Notes: generated from the sequence alone by a model not told the origin. A DNA stretch of 22,796 nucleotides from CAYLNM01 sp964385045 (GCA_964385045.1 CAYLNM010000065.1:1-22796); one strand, 5' to 3'; positions 1 to 7,451 are shown, numbered from the stretch's first letter. Numbers and translations: made by a program.

Positions 1-35
1 GGCGTGGCCTTGATTGCCCGAGCTGCAGGTGGCCT

Positions 36-350
36 TCATTGGCCGGTCCTTGACAGCGGAAGGCCCGCATCGCGCAAGAGCGCTTCTGCGAGTTCCATGG
101 CTGAGTCGGGCGAGGCCAGCCTTGGGATGCCTGCGATTAGATCCAGCCGTTCCTTCGCCGCATCGGGATCCCCCGCCGAGACCTCATCGACGACAATCCG
201 CGAAACGTAGAGGTCGAAGCGTGGTCGCTCGGATTCCCACCACTCTGCAGTGGTGACTTGCTTCGATGCGACGTGCACGTTCGAACTCGGGCGGCTCGAG
301 AGGAAGCCGACAACGCTCGTCTCAACGTAGACGCGTAGCTTGCCTTCCAT
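36..350 (-). CDS. Truncated PIN-domain (VapC-like) protein, second integron cassette gene
   Basis: A 104-residue protein with the N-terminal half of a PIN-domain fold. It opens with VYVETSVVGFLSSRP (residues 7-21; first acidic residue E10) and continues through FDLYVSRIVVDEVSAGDP (45-62; acidic D55/E56), then a helical A-rich stretch. PIN proteins of this group are ribonucleases, usually about 140-150 residues as I recall, and carry a further Asp in a DALHIA-type motif. Here translation stops after GLPLSRTGQ, before that motif, so the active site looks incomplete. Either a frameshift or cassette formation truncated it; neither other reading frame clearly restores the motif before the window edge. 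The ATG lies 20 nt inside the cassette after the attC core at 370-376. No antitoxin gene is visible. The family call is fairly secure; activity is doubtful. Confidence 0.6.
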   Translation of the reverse strand: MEGKLRVYVETSVVGFLSSRPSSNVHVASKQVTTAEWWESERPRFDLYVSRIVVDEVSAGDPDAAKERLDLIAGIPRLASPDSAMELAEALLRDAGLPLSRTGQ

Positions 351-369
351 GCCAAGAACGTCTCTGTCG

Positions 370-501
370 CAATAACGGATGCACCCCGTCTGCAGCCGGC
401 CCCGACCGGCTGCTTCCGCGGATGCGGAACACGCCTCAGCCTACCGCCCGCTCCATGCGGGCGGAAGGCTGGGCCGGACTGCAGGAGGAGGCTTGTTATG
501 T
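370..501 (-). other. attC-like recombination site between two cassettes
   Basis: Read in the cassette direction (minus strand), the site starts with ACATAAC (501-495, R'') and ends with GTTATTG (376-370, R'). Inside are L''/L' arms CTGCAGTCCGGCCC (484-471) and GGGCCGGCTGCAG (402-390), perfectly complementary except for one extra base at 478. That is the extrahelical-base pattern expected of attC. The centre holds a strong hairpin, 438-451 with 457-470 (13 of 14 pairs, 5-nt loop), and a smaller one, 414-419 with 424-429. The 132-bp length is within the usual attC range of roughly 57-141 bp. The HNH stop codon TAA (498-496) sits inside R''. The hairpins might also act as a terminator. Spacers between R and L arms (10 and 13 nt) are longer than usual. 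Confidence 0.72.
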
Positions 502-1209
502 CGCTTGAGAAGCGCCGAGGAGCGCCTTGGCTTCAGCGATGGAGAAGCAGGGCGTTCGACGATGGATCACCGCATGGCAGTTGGGGCACACTGGCCTGAG
601 ATCCGAAACTGGATCGACTGTGTACTCGCGCCTGATCGAAGATAGTGGCACCAGATGGTGAACGTGGATCATCCCCTCAAACTGGCTGCCATACATAGCC
701 CCAAAGTCCATGTCGCAAACGCGGCAGGCAGCGCCGTAGTGCTCGATGCAAGCAGCGCGTGCCGCGGCATTTCGCTCGAAGCGATTGACGAATACGCTTT
801 CCGTGGCCCCCTCCACCACTTCTCCGTCAATGGCTTCTGTCACCTGCTCGTCGCGGAACTCAGGCACCCGCTCGGGTTCAAAGAAGCCGAACCGCTCGAG
901 ACGTTTGCGTGCTACATCGAGCTCGGCGTCGGTGAATAGCTCGCACCATGGCTGCTGCAAAACGATCGCTTCGAGCGAGATGTCGAGGCGGCCATACTCG
1001 ACAAGTTGAAGAAACCCCTTGGTCGGCTTGCTCCCAGACTTGGGCCTCAGCCAAGACTTGGCCGCAGCAACGCCTCCATCCTTACGGATCTTCTGCAGGA
1101 ACCTGGTCGCGTTGTAGCCAAGCAGCCGCTTGCCGTTCTCGTATACCGCAAGCATCTGTTCGTCAAACTGCCTGGCGACGTCATCGTGCACGACTTGCCC
1201 TTGCGACAT
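496..1209 (-). CDS. HNH endonuclease with N-terminal YNATRFLQ-type domain, first integron cassette gene
   Basis: A 237-residue protein with two parts. Residues about 12-110 (GYNATRFLQK at 31-40, GRLDISLEAIVL at 73-84, LFTDAELDVARKRL at 91-104) resemble a small uncharacterised domain that I recall as a stand-alone protein in many bacteria. Residues about 140-235 form an HNH nuclease module: C162-x2-C165, IHVHHLVPLSS (181-191), DP at 199-200, DLRPVCPNCHAVIH (203-216; C208, C211, H212, H216). The two CxxC pairs probably hold structural zinc, and the HH pair with the Asn/His region forms the beta-beta-alpha metal site that cuts nucleic acid. The gene is a single cassette: its ATG lies in the core site GTTATGT (1212-1206), its TAA in the attC R'' core. 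No SD precedes the ATG, so translation may depend on the platform, or M19 could be the start. Lower GC than the downstream genes suggests transfer. The substrate is unknown; a phage-defence role is speculation. Confidence 0.85.
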   Translation of the reverse strand: MSQGQVVHDDVARQFDEQMLAVYENGKRLLGYNATRFLQKIRKDGGVAAAKSWLRPKSGSKPTKGFLQLVEYGRLDISLEAIVLQQPWCELFTDAELDVARKRLERFGFFEPERVPEFRDEQVTEAIDGEVVEGATESVFVNRFERNAAARAACIEHYGAACRVCDMDFGAMYGSQFEGMIHVHHLVPLSSIRREYTVDPVSDLRPVCPNCHAVIHRRTPCFSIAEAKALLGASQAT

Positions 1210-1355
1210 AACGGGTACTTAGTGGGAACGGGTTGGACCTGGTCCTCCCGGCCCCGGTCTGCGAACCGCTACGAGCCTACGGCGATCTGTGCCGAGAATC
1301 ACGCTTTTTCGCCCGTTTTCGGGGGCTTCGGATGCGTGGTGATAGGGTCGCGAGC
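1206..1355. promoter_or_regulatory. attI-like junction and intergenic control region between intI and first cassette
   Basis: This spacer separates the divergent integrase and HNH cassette genes, where an integron keeps attI, the cassette promoter Pc and the integrase promoter. On the minus strand the cassette begins at core GTTATGT (1212-1206), the exact reverse complement of the R'' core (ACATAAC, 501-495) of the same cassette, as expected if the cassette circle carries a fully paired R box. A second AACGGG copy at 1227-1232 repeats the one at 1210-1215 (17-bp interval), reminiscent of the direct repeats of some attI sites. A small GC hairpin with a T-rich loop lies at about 1312-1325. I could not identify convincing -35/-10 boxes or a LexA box on either strand. 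Confidence 0.5.
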
Positions 1356-2330
1356 ATGAAACTGCTAGATCGCGTCAGGGAGACGATGCGGCGGCGGCAC
1401 ATGGCCGAGCGGACCGAGCAGGCGTACGTGTCGTGGATCGTCCGCTACATCCGGTTCCACAAGCTGCGGCATCCCGCGGAGATGGGGGCGGAGGAGATCA
1501 CCGAGTTTCTCACCTGGCTCGCCACGGACCGCAAGGTGTCGGCCTCGACCCAGAACCAGGCGCTCAACGCCATCGCGTTCCTGTACCTGAAGGTCCTCGG
1601 CCAGGAGATCGGCGACGTCGACGCGATCCGGGCCCGGCGGACCCGTCGGCTGCCGGTCGTGCTCTCACCGGAGGAAGTCGCCCGGGTGCTCGCTCACCTC
1701 GACGGGCAGCCCTCGCTCGCGGCCCAGCTCATGTACGGGTGCGGGCTTCGGGTGGCGGAGGCGTGCGAGATCCGCGTCCAGAACGTCGATCTCGCCCGTG
1801 GCCAGATCGTCGTGCGCGCCGGCAAGGGAGACCGTGACCGCATCGTGATGCTGCCCCAGTCGGCCCGACCGCAGCTCGAGACCCAGCTGGAGCGCCGCCG
1901 GGCGGTGCACGAGCGGGATCTGGCCGAAGGCGGCGGCCACGCGCCGGTGCCCGCCGCCTACGCCCGCAAGAGCCCGACCGCCCCGACCAGCCTCGGCTGG
2001 CAGTTCCTGTTCATGGCCCGAGCGCAGATCCCGGATCGGGAGCGCGGCGGCGCCGTCTTCCGCCCGCCGATCCACCGAACGACCGTGCAGCGTGCGATCA
2101 AGCAAGCGGGACGCAATGCTCTGTTGCAGAAACGCATCACTTCGCACTCGCTGCGGCACTCGTTCGCCACCCACCTCCTCGAGTCGGGGGTGGACATCCG
2201 GACCGTCCAGAAGCTCCTCGGACACCGGAGCGTGCAGACGACGATGATCTACCTGCACGTGGCCGAGCAGAGCTTCCCGGGCATCACCAGCCCGCTCGAC
2301 CGGATCCGCACGCCGCCCGCCCCCACCTGA
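1356..2330 (+). CDS. intI: Integron-type tyrosine recombinase (integron integrase)
   Basis: A 324-residue tyrosine recombinase. The N-terminal SAM-like DNA-binding domain spans about 1-85 (RTEQAYVSWIVRYIRFH, 19-35; ALNAIAFLYLKVLG, 69-82). The catalytic domain has R132 (YGCGLRVAEA), K157 (GKGDRDR), H264 and R267 (HSLRHSF), H290 (LLGHRS) and the nucleophile Y299 (TMIYLHV). The feature that separates IntI from XerC/D is the extra segment before box II, present at about 185-245: HERDLAEGGG, PAAYARKSPTAPTSLGWQFLF, then VQRAIKQAG. The family's RRHH motif here reads FRPP (235-238), an unusual change. The start at 1356 gives the normal IntI length and N terminus; an upstream in-frame ATG at 1233 would add an unrelated extension across the spacer. 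The gene diverges from the cassettes, the classical integron layout. It should recombine attC and attI; all catalytic residues are intact. Confidence 0.88.
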   Translation: MKLLDRVRETMRRRHMAERTEQAYVSWIVRYIRFHKLRHPAEMGAEEITEFLTWLATDRKVSASTQNQALNAIAFLYLKVLGQEIGDVDAIRARRTRRLPVVLSPEEVARVLAHLDGQPSLAAQLMYGCGLRVAEACEIRVQNVDLARGQIVVRAGKGDRDRIVMLPQSARPQLETQLERRRAVHERDLAEGGGHAPVPAAYARKSPTAPTSLGWQFLFMARAQIPDRERGGAVFRPPIHRTTVQRAIKQAGRNALLQKRITSHSLRHSFATHLLESGVDIRTVQKLLGHRSVQTTMIYLHVAEQSFPGITSPLDRIRTPPAPT

Positions 2331-2595
2331 GTCCGGTCACGCCGCGATCGCGGCCGCAGCCTCGACCCCTCGCGGTGCGGTCCGCCTCGTGCCCGTCCCG
2401 CGCCCGTCCGGACGTCCCGGCGCGAACGGGGAATCGCCCCGCATCGGCGCGACGCCGCGGACCGGTAGGCTCGGAACGTCTTCGCCTCGGGACGCACCGT
2501 GCCGGCTCCGCTCGCGTGCGCGATGGAGGACCCCGCGACGCGCTCGCCGGTCCGCATCCGCGCCGGCGCCCGTCGCGACCTCAGGGAACCGCACC

Positions 2596-3354
2596 GTGAC
2601 CGACATGCAGGATCGAACCGCCCTCGTCACCGGCGCCGCATCCGGCATCGGCCGCGCCGTGGCCGAGTTCTTCGCGGCCCGCGGGGCGAACGTCGTCGTC
2701 TCGGATGTCGACGAGGCGGGCTCCGACGAGACCGTGGAGCGGATCCGGGCGGAAGGCGGACGGGCTGCGATGGTTCCCTGCGACGTCAGTCGATCCGCCG
2801 ACGTCGAACGCCTGCTCGACCGGACGATCGAGACCTTCGGCCGACTCGATCACGCGTGCAACGACGCCGGAGTCGAAGGCGAGCAGGCGCCGACCGCGGA
2901 GTGCACCGAGGACAACTGGCACCGGGTCATCGGCGTGAACCTGATGGGCGCCTGGCTGTGCATGAAGCACGAGATCGCCCGCATGCTCGACACCGGCGGC
3001 GGCTCGATCGTGAACGTGTCGTCGATCGCCGGGCTCATCGGCTTCCCGGGGCTCCCGGCGTACGTGGCGAGCAAGCACGGGCTCGTCGGCCTGACCAGGA
3101 ACGCCGCCCTCGAGTACGCCGACCGCAACATCCGCGTCAATGCGGTCTGCCCGGGAGCCATCCACACGCCGATGATCGACCGCGTGATCCACGAGGATCG
3201 TGGTTTCGAGAAGGAGCTCCTCGCGAGCCATCCGCTCGGCCGAATGGGCGAGCCCTCCGAGATCGCCGAGCTCGTCGTCTGGCTGTGCTCGGACGCGGCG
3301 TCCTTCGTGACCGGCCAGGCGATCGCGGCCGACGGCGGATACGTCGCCCGGTAG
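2596..3354 (+). CDS. Short-chain dehydrogenase/reductase (classical SDR, NAD-preferring)
   Basis: A 252-residue Rossmann-fold oxidoreductase. The dinucleotide-binding motif TGAASGIG is at 12-19. An Asp at the end of beta-2 (D37 in VVVSDVDE) favours NAD over NADP. The structural NNAG motif reads NDAG (89-92). The catalytic tetrad is N115, S143 (NVSSIAG), Y156 and K160 (YVASK); the PG motif is at 186-187 and the C terminus is the common DGGYVAR. It resembles the broad glucose-1-dehydrogenase/3-oxoacyl-ACP-reductase-like group, so the substrate cannot be named. The GTG at 2596 is chosen because AGGGAA (2583-2588) lies 7 nt upstream; the ATG at 2605 is the alternative and gives 249 residues. It follows the integrase by 265 nt (no gene; a 14-bp palindrome at 2341-2354 and a small hairpin at 2427-2441) and does not look like part of the integron. 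Confidence 0.92.
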   Translation: MTDMQDRTALVTGAASGIGRAVAEFFAARGANVVVSDVDEAGSDETVERIRAEGGRAAMVPCDVSRSADVERLLDRTIETFGRLDHACNDAGVEGEQAPTAECTEDNWHRVIGVNLMGAWLCMKHEIARMLDTGGGSIVNVSSIAGLIGFPGLPAYVASKHGLVGLTRNAALEYADRNIRVNAVCPGAIHTPMIDRVIHEDRGFEKELLASHPLGRMGEPSEIAELVVWLCSDAASFVTGQAIAADGGYVAR

Positions 3355-3381
3355 CGTCCGGGCCGCCGCCGTCCCGCGCCT

Positions 3382-3411
3382 GCGACAGAGAGGCGACAGA
3401 GAGGCGACAGC
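3382..3411. repeat. 11-bp tandem repeat in SDR-deoC spacer
   Basis: Two perfect copies of GCGACAGAGAG (3382-3392 and 3393-3403) are followed by a partial third, GCGACAGC. It lies in the 183-nt noncoding spacer. No promoter or terminator is obvious nearby. Confidence 0.8.
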
Positions 3412-3537
3412 CGCGCGACAGCCCGCGCCCCTCGCCGGTCGCGCCGACGGCGATCGTCCGCCGGGCTCCACCGACGACGGGCAGAAAGTTCGCCGCACGT
3501 TCGGGATCGGTCCGGGGTCACTCGTACAATCGGGACC

Positions 3538-4629
3538 ATGACGCCGACCGATCCATCTTCCGCTTCGGCCGCGGCCACCACCGCCGAGCCCGTCCCGATC
3601 CCGCGGTCCGTGCCGGTGGACCGGGTGATGGTCGAGCGCCGCGCGGGCGAGCTCGCGACGCGATCGATCAAGAAGACCGCGAAGACCCGAGGCGTGCGGA
3701 TCGCGATGTCCATGCTCGACCTCACGACGCTCGAGGGGAAGGACTCGCCGGAGAAGGTGCGGGCGCTCTGCCGCCGGGCGATGCGGCCCTGCCCCGTCGC
3801 CGTCGCGGAGCCCGTCCCACCGGTGGCGGCGGTCTGCGTGTATCCGAGCCTTGTCCCGGTCGCGGTGGAGACGCTCGGCGACAGTCCCGTCCGGGTCGCC
3901 GCCGTGGCCACCGCCTTCCCGAGCGGCCAGTACTCCTTGGACGTCCGGCTACGCGACGTGCGGGAGGCGATCGAGGCGGGCGCCGACGAGATCGACATGG
4001 TCATCAACCGCGGGGCGTTCCTCCGCGGCGACCTCGGCACGGTCGCCCACGAGATCGCCGAAGTCCGGCGCCTGTGCCGCCGGCACGTCGCCCCGCCGCG
4101 ACCCCGAGCCCGCTCCCACGCCGAGACCGGCGGCGGCGGCGACGACGAGGGCACCGGCACGGCGGACGAGCACCGCGCCGGCACGCACCTCAAGGTCATC
4201 CTCGAGACCGGCGAGCTCGAGACGTACGACAACGTCCGGCGGGCGAGCGACCTGGCCATCGCGGCCGCCACCGCCGGCGAGCTCGCCTCGGCCGGGTCGT
4301 GGGAGGACGGCTGCGTCTTCGTCAAGACGTCCACCGGAAAGGTCAGCCCCGCGGCCACGATGCCGATCACGCTCGTCATGCTCGAGGCGATCCGCGACCA
4401 CTGGCTGGAGACGGGTCGCCGCATCGGCATGAAGCCCGCCGGCGGCATCCGCACCGCCAAGGACGCCCTTCGATACCTGGTGATGGTGAAGGAGACGCTG
4501 GGCGACGCGTGGCTGACGCCACGGCTGTTCCGCTTCGGCGCCTCCAGCCTCGCCGACGACCTCGTGCGGCAGATCCTTCGCATGGAGCGCGGCGGATACG
4601 CCGCCCGCCACGACGTGTCCGAGACCTGA
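3538..4629 (+). CDS. deoC: Deoxyribose-phosphate aldolase
   Basis: A 363-residue class I aldolase that splits 2-deoxyribose-5-phosphate into glyceraldehyde-3-phosphate and acetaldehyde in the cytoplasm. Visible motifs: DLTTLEGKD (61-69), ADEIDMVINRG (149-159, D153 equivalent to E. coli Asp102), HLKVILETGEL (217-227), FVKTSTGK (261-268, K263 the Schiff-base lysine), GMKPAGGIRT (297-306, K299 equivalent to Lys201) and FRFGASSL (331-338). It is longer than the typical bacterial enzyme (about 220-260 residues) because of a roughly 50-residue N-terminal extension and a Gly/Asp-rich insertion at about 184-215, just before the HLKV strand. The catalytic residues are complete, so it should be active. 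The ALDH gene starts 16 nt after its stop, suggesting one operon in which acetaldehyde is passed to oxidation. Confidence 0.95.
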   Translation: MTPTDPSSASAAATTAEPVPIPRSVPVDRVMVERRAGELATRSIKKTAKTRGVRIAMSMLDLTTLEGKDSPEKVRALCRRAMRPCPVAVAEPVPPVAAVCVYPSLVPVAVETLGDSPVRVAAVATAFPSGQYSLDVRLRDVREAIEAGADEIDMVINRGAFLRGDLGTVAHEIAEVRRLCRRHVAPPRPRARSHAETGGGGDDEGTGTADEHRAGTHLKVILETGELETYDNVRRASDLAIAAATAGELASAGSWEDGCVFVKTSTGKVSPAATMPITLVMLEAIRDHWLETGRRIGMKPAGGIRTAKDALRYLVMVKETLGDAWLTPRLFRFGASSLADDLVRQILRMERGGYAARHDVSET

Positions 4630-4645
4630 TCGGAGCCGAGCCACG

Positions 4646-6208
4646 ATGCCCCCCGCCGATTCCTCGTCTGGTCCCTCGTCCGGTCCCTCGACGACCGTCA
4701 GCGCCCCGCCGCCGGACCACTCGCTACCCGTCGACGGTGCGCCCCCCCCCGCCGCCGGCGGCGACCTCGAGCTGGGATGGGACTACGCGCCCGCGCCCGA
4801 GACCACGCCCGTCGTGATCGAGCCGAAGTACGGCCTGTTCATCGACGGGGCGTTCCGGTCCCCGAAGTCGCGCAAGCACTTCACGAGCGTGAATCCCGCC
4901 ACCGAGGAGCCGCTCGCCGAGATCGCCGACGCCGGGCCCAAGGACGTCGAGGCCGCGGTCGCCGCCGCCCGGGCGGCGTTCCCGAAGTGGTCGCGGGTCA
5001 AGCCGGTCGAGCGGGCCAAGTACCTCTTCCGCATCGCCCGCCGCATCCAGGAGCGAGCCCGCGAGCTCGCGGTGCTCGAGACGATGGACGGCGGCAAGCC
5101 GATCCGCGAGTCGCGCGACACCGACCTGCCGCTCGTGGCCGCCCACTTCTTCCACCACGCGGGGTGGTGCGACAAGCTCCCCTACGCCTTCCCCGGCCGC
5201 ACGCCGCGGCCCCACGGCGTGTGCGCGCAGATCATCCCGTGGAACTTCCCGCTGCTCATGATGGCGTGGAAGCTCGCCCCGGCCCTCGCGTGCGGCAACA
5301 CCGTCGTCATCAAGCCGGCCGAGACGACCTCGCTCACCGCCCTCCGCCTCGCCGAGATCCTGCAGGAGTGCGAGCTGCCCCCGGGCGTCGTGAACGTGGT
5401 CACGGGCGGACCGAGGACGGGCGAGCTGCTGGCCGCCGACCCCGGCATCGACAAGATCGCCTTCACCGGCTCCACCGAGGTCGGCAAGCGGATCGCGGCC
5501 GAGGCGGCCCCCCGCGGCATCCCGCTGACCCTCGAGCTCGGCGGCAAGAGCCCGAACCTCATCTTCGCCGACGCCCCCGTCGACCAGGCGATCGAGGGGA
5601 TCGTCAAGGGCATCTGGTTCAACCAGGGCCAGGTCTGCTGCGCCGGCTCGCGGGTGCTCGTGGAGGAGTCGATCCTCGAGGACGTCGTCCGCCGGCTCCG
5701 GCACCGGCTCGCGAGCCTCCGCGTGGGCGACCCGCTCGACAAGAATACCGACGTCGGGGCGATCAACTCGCCGCAACAACTGGAGACCATCCGTCGTTAT
5801 GTCGGCATCGGCCGCAAGGAGGGGGCGACGCTGCACGAAGTCGACGGCGCTCGGCTGCCCCGCAAGGGCTTCTGGTGCCGACCGGCCTTCTTCACCGGCG
5901 TCCAGCCCTCCCACGTGATCGCCCGGGAGGAGATCTTCGGGCCGGTGCTCGCGGTGATGAGCTTCCGCACCCCCGAGGAGGCGATCGCGCGGGCCAACGA
6001 CACGCCGTACGGACTGTCCGCCGGCGTGTGGACCGACAAGGGCTCGAAGATCTTCGCGATCGCGAGTCGGCTCAAGGCGGGCGTCGTCTGGTGCAACACC
6101 TTCAACACGTTCGATCCGACCGCCCCCTTCGGCGGCTACCGCGAGTCCGGCTTCGGCCGGGAGGGCGGGCTCGCCGGCTTACGAGCGTACGTGAGGCTCG
6201 ACGGCTGA
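4646..6208 (+). CDS. NAD(P)-dependent aldehyde dehydrogenase, complete catalytic enzyme
   Basis: A 520-residue ALDH-superfamily protein that oxidises aldehydes to acids. Motifs: IIPWNFP (196-202, N200 for the oxyanion hole), VIKPAE (221-226), FTGSTEVG (273-280), general base E297 in LELGGKSP, nucleophile C331 in GQVCCAGSR (328-336), EEIFGPV (428-434) and PFGGYRESG (494-502). A Pro/Ser/Ala-rich N-terminal tail of about 55 residues precedes the core. It follows deoC by 16 nt, so acetaldehyde from DeoC is the likely substrate, though that is inference. Together with the inactive ALDH-like protein at 7506-8591 it resembles the two halves of ALDH16, which joins an active and a degenerate ALDH domain in one chain. 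The start at 4646 is the first ATG after deoC; the low-complexity tail means a later start cannot be excluded. Confidence 0.94.
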   Translation: MPPADSSSGPSSGPSTTVSAPPPDHSLPVDGAPPPAAGGDLELGWDYAPAPETTPVVIEPKYGLFIDGAFRSPKSRKHFTSVNPATEEPLAEIADAGPKDVEAAVAAARAAFPKWSRVKPVERAKYLFRIARRIQERARELAVLETMDGGKPIRESRDTDLPLVAAHFFHHAGWCDKLPYAFPGRTPRPHGVCAQIIPWNFPLLMMAWKLAPALACGNTVVIKPAETTSLTALRLAEILQECELPPGVVNVVTGGPRTGELLAADPGIDKIAFTGSTEVGKRIAAEAAPRGIPLTLELGGKSPNLIFADAPVDQAIEGIVKGIWFNQGQVCCAGSRVLVEESILEDVVRRLRHRLASLRVGDPLDKNTDVGAINSPQQLETIRRYVGIGRKEGATLHEVDGARLPRKGFWCRPAFFTGVQPSHVIAREEIFGPVLAVMSFRTPEEAIARANDTPYGLSAGVWTDKGSKIFAIASRLKAGVVWCNTFNTFDPTAPFGGYRESGFGREGGLAGLRAYVRLDG

Positions 6209-6219
6209 CCGCGCGCCGC

Positions 6220-7410
6220 ATGGCCGTCCCGCAGCTCGTCTGCCTGGTGCTCGGCGGCGTGGCGATGCTCGCCGCGCCGGGCATCGGGGGCTGCACCGTG
6301 GTCTCGGAGGAGCGCACCGGCTTCGGCCAGCGCGCCACCGGCAACCGCGGCATCGCCCTTCCGACGGGCCAGGAGGTCGCCGACGACCGGGCCAACCTGT
6401 CGGTGGACGATGCGTTCGCGCCCCTGCCGGTTCCCGGGTCCGGTCCCGCCGGTGGCCTCGCCGATGTCCCGTCGATGTCGCTGACGATCGACGCCGCGGC
6501 ACCCGATGCAGGCCAGGCGTGGCTGGTGGATGTCACCGCGGTCGTCGAGATCGGCCTGAGGGACGCGGCGAACGACGAGGTCGCGGCGCCCGGCTTCTCG
6601 CTCGCTGACCTGCGGGCCCAGAGCGCAGGCGTCTTCACCGGGCAGACCGTCGGACGGCTGAGGGGACGGGTCGCGGTCCTCGATGTCGACGAGACCGGCC
6701 GCGTGAGCCGCGCCGTGCTCGCGGTGGACGAAGCCGCCCTCGTGCGGGACGGCGAGCTGCTCGCGCGGATTCCCGCCGGGCGGCAGGTCCGCATCGAGCG
6801 GCCAACGACCGACGGCCGCGTGGTGCCGGGTCCGTCCGTCCTCCGACTCGAGGGCGGACAGCTCGGCGGCGACGTACGGCGGCTCGTTCGCATGTGTCTG
6901 CTCGACCCGCTCACCGACGGCGCGGACGCCTCGTGGTCGCGGCTTGCAGGCGTCGAGGTGCCCCGGCGTCCCGGGGAGACATGGGCGATCGGCGAGGATG
7001 CGATCGCACAGCTGCTCGGCCTGCCGCCCGACGGCGTCGTCGCGCCGCGCGGCGTCGCGCAGCTGCGGCTCGAAGCGCCGTCGGGCGACGAACCGGCCCC
7101 CGTGATCGTCGAGATCCGCACGCAGGCCGCCAGCGTCGTCGACGACCGGATCATCGATGCCTTCGGGCCGTCGCTCGCGGGACTGCCCGACGCCGCGTCG
7201 ATCCACCGCATCCTGGCGACGCGGATCGGGGACGAGGATGTCGCACGCGCAGGCGCGACAGGTGCCACCGCGGAGCGCACGCTCCCTCGATCCGGCTGGG
7301 TTCGCCAGTCGGCCGTCGCCCATCGATTCCGTCTGCTCGACCAGCGCGGGCCGGTCGACGGCGAGCGGCTCGAGCGACTCGAGGTGCGGATCACCCAGAT
7401 CGAGGAGTGA
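6220..7410 (+). CDS. Predicted envelope lipoprotein of unknown function
   Basis: A 396-residue protein with a hydrophobic N terminus (residues 2-24) ending in GIGGC, a plausible though not ideal lipobox with the lipidated Cys at 25. The n-region lacks Lys/Arg, so the exact start is uncertain. The rest is soluble, rich in Asp, Arg and beta-strand-like segments, with no recognised catalytic motif. The ATG is 11 nt after the ALDH stop codon, so it is probably cotranscribed with deoC and the ALDH, although nothing in the protein suggests a metabolic role. It ends convergently with the ALDH-like gene at 7506. I do not recognise the family. The coding frame is supported by length, a signal sequence right at the gene boundary and the good fit between neighbours. 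Confidence 0.8.
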   Translation: MAVPQLVCLVLGGVAMLAAPGIGGCTVVSEERTGFGQRATGNRGIALPTGQEVADDRANLSVDDAFAPLPVPGSGPAGGLADVPSMSLTIDAAAPDAGQAWLVDVTAVVEIGLRDAANDEVAAPGFSLADLRAQSAGVFTGQTVGRLRGRVAVLDVDETGRVSRAVLAVDEAALVRDGELLARIPAGRQVRIERPTTDGRVVPGPSVLRLEGGQLGGDVRRLVRMCLLDPLTDGADASWSRLAGVEVPRRPGETWAIGEDAIAQLLGLPPDGVVAPRGVAQLRLEAPSGDEPAPVIVEIRTQAASVVDDRIIDAFGPSLAGLPDAASIHRILATRIGDEDVARAGATGATAERTLPRSGWVRQSAVAHRFRLLDQRGPVDGERLERLEVRITQIEE

Positions 7411-7414
7411 GCCG

Positions 7415-7451
7415 GCCACCGCGGCGACGATCCCGACGGTTTCGCGGTGGC
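7415..7451. terminator. Hairpin between convergent genes, possible bidirectional terminator
   Basis: GCCACCGCG (7415-7423) pairs perfectly with CGCGGTGGC (7443-7451) across a 19-nt loop, in the 95-nt gap between the convergent lipoprotein and ALDH-like genes. There is no U-tract on either strand, so intrinsic termination is only suggested by position. Confidence 0.4.

Noticed and set aside
655..939. Small plus-strand frame opposite the HNH gene
   Set aside because: Antisense shadow of the HNH coding sequence, with no SD and no domain.
1312..1325. Hairpin with T-rich loop as an intrinsic terminator before intI
   Set aside because: The stem is only about 4-5 bp with no following T-run, so it is noted only as a possible element of the spacer.
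1233..1355. Upstream start for the integrase
   Set aside because: It would add 41 residues unlike any IntI N terminus and cover the attI/promoter spacer.
2499..4817. A 772-residue Arg/Pro-rich frame on the plus strand
   Set aside because: It overlaps the SDR and deoC genes in another frame and has shadow composition (Arg, Pro, Gly).
4777..6219. In-frame extension upstream of the 6220 lipoprotein gene
   Set aside because: It only shadows the ALDH gene; the signal sequence begins exactly at the ATG at 6220.
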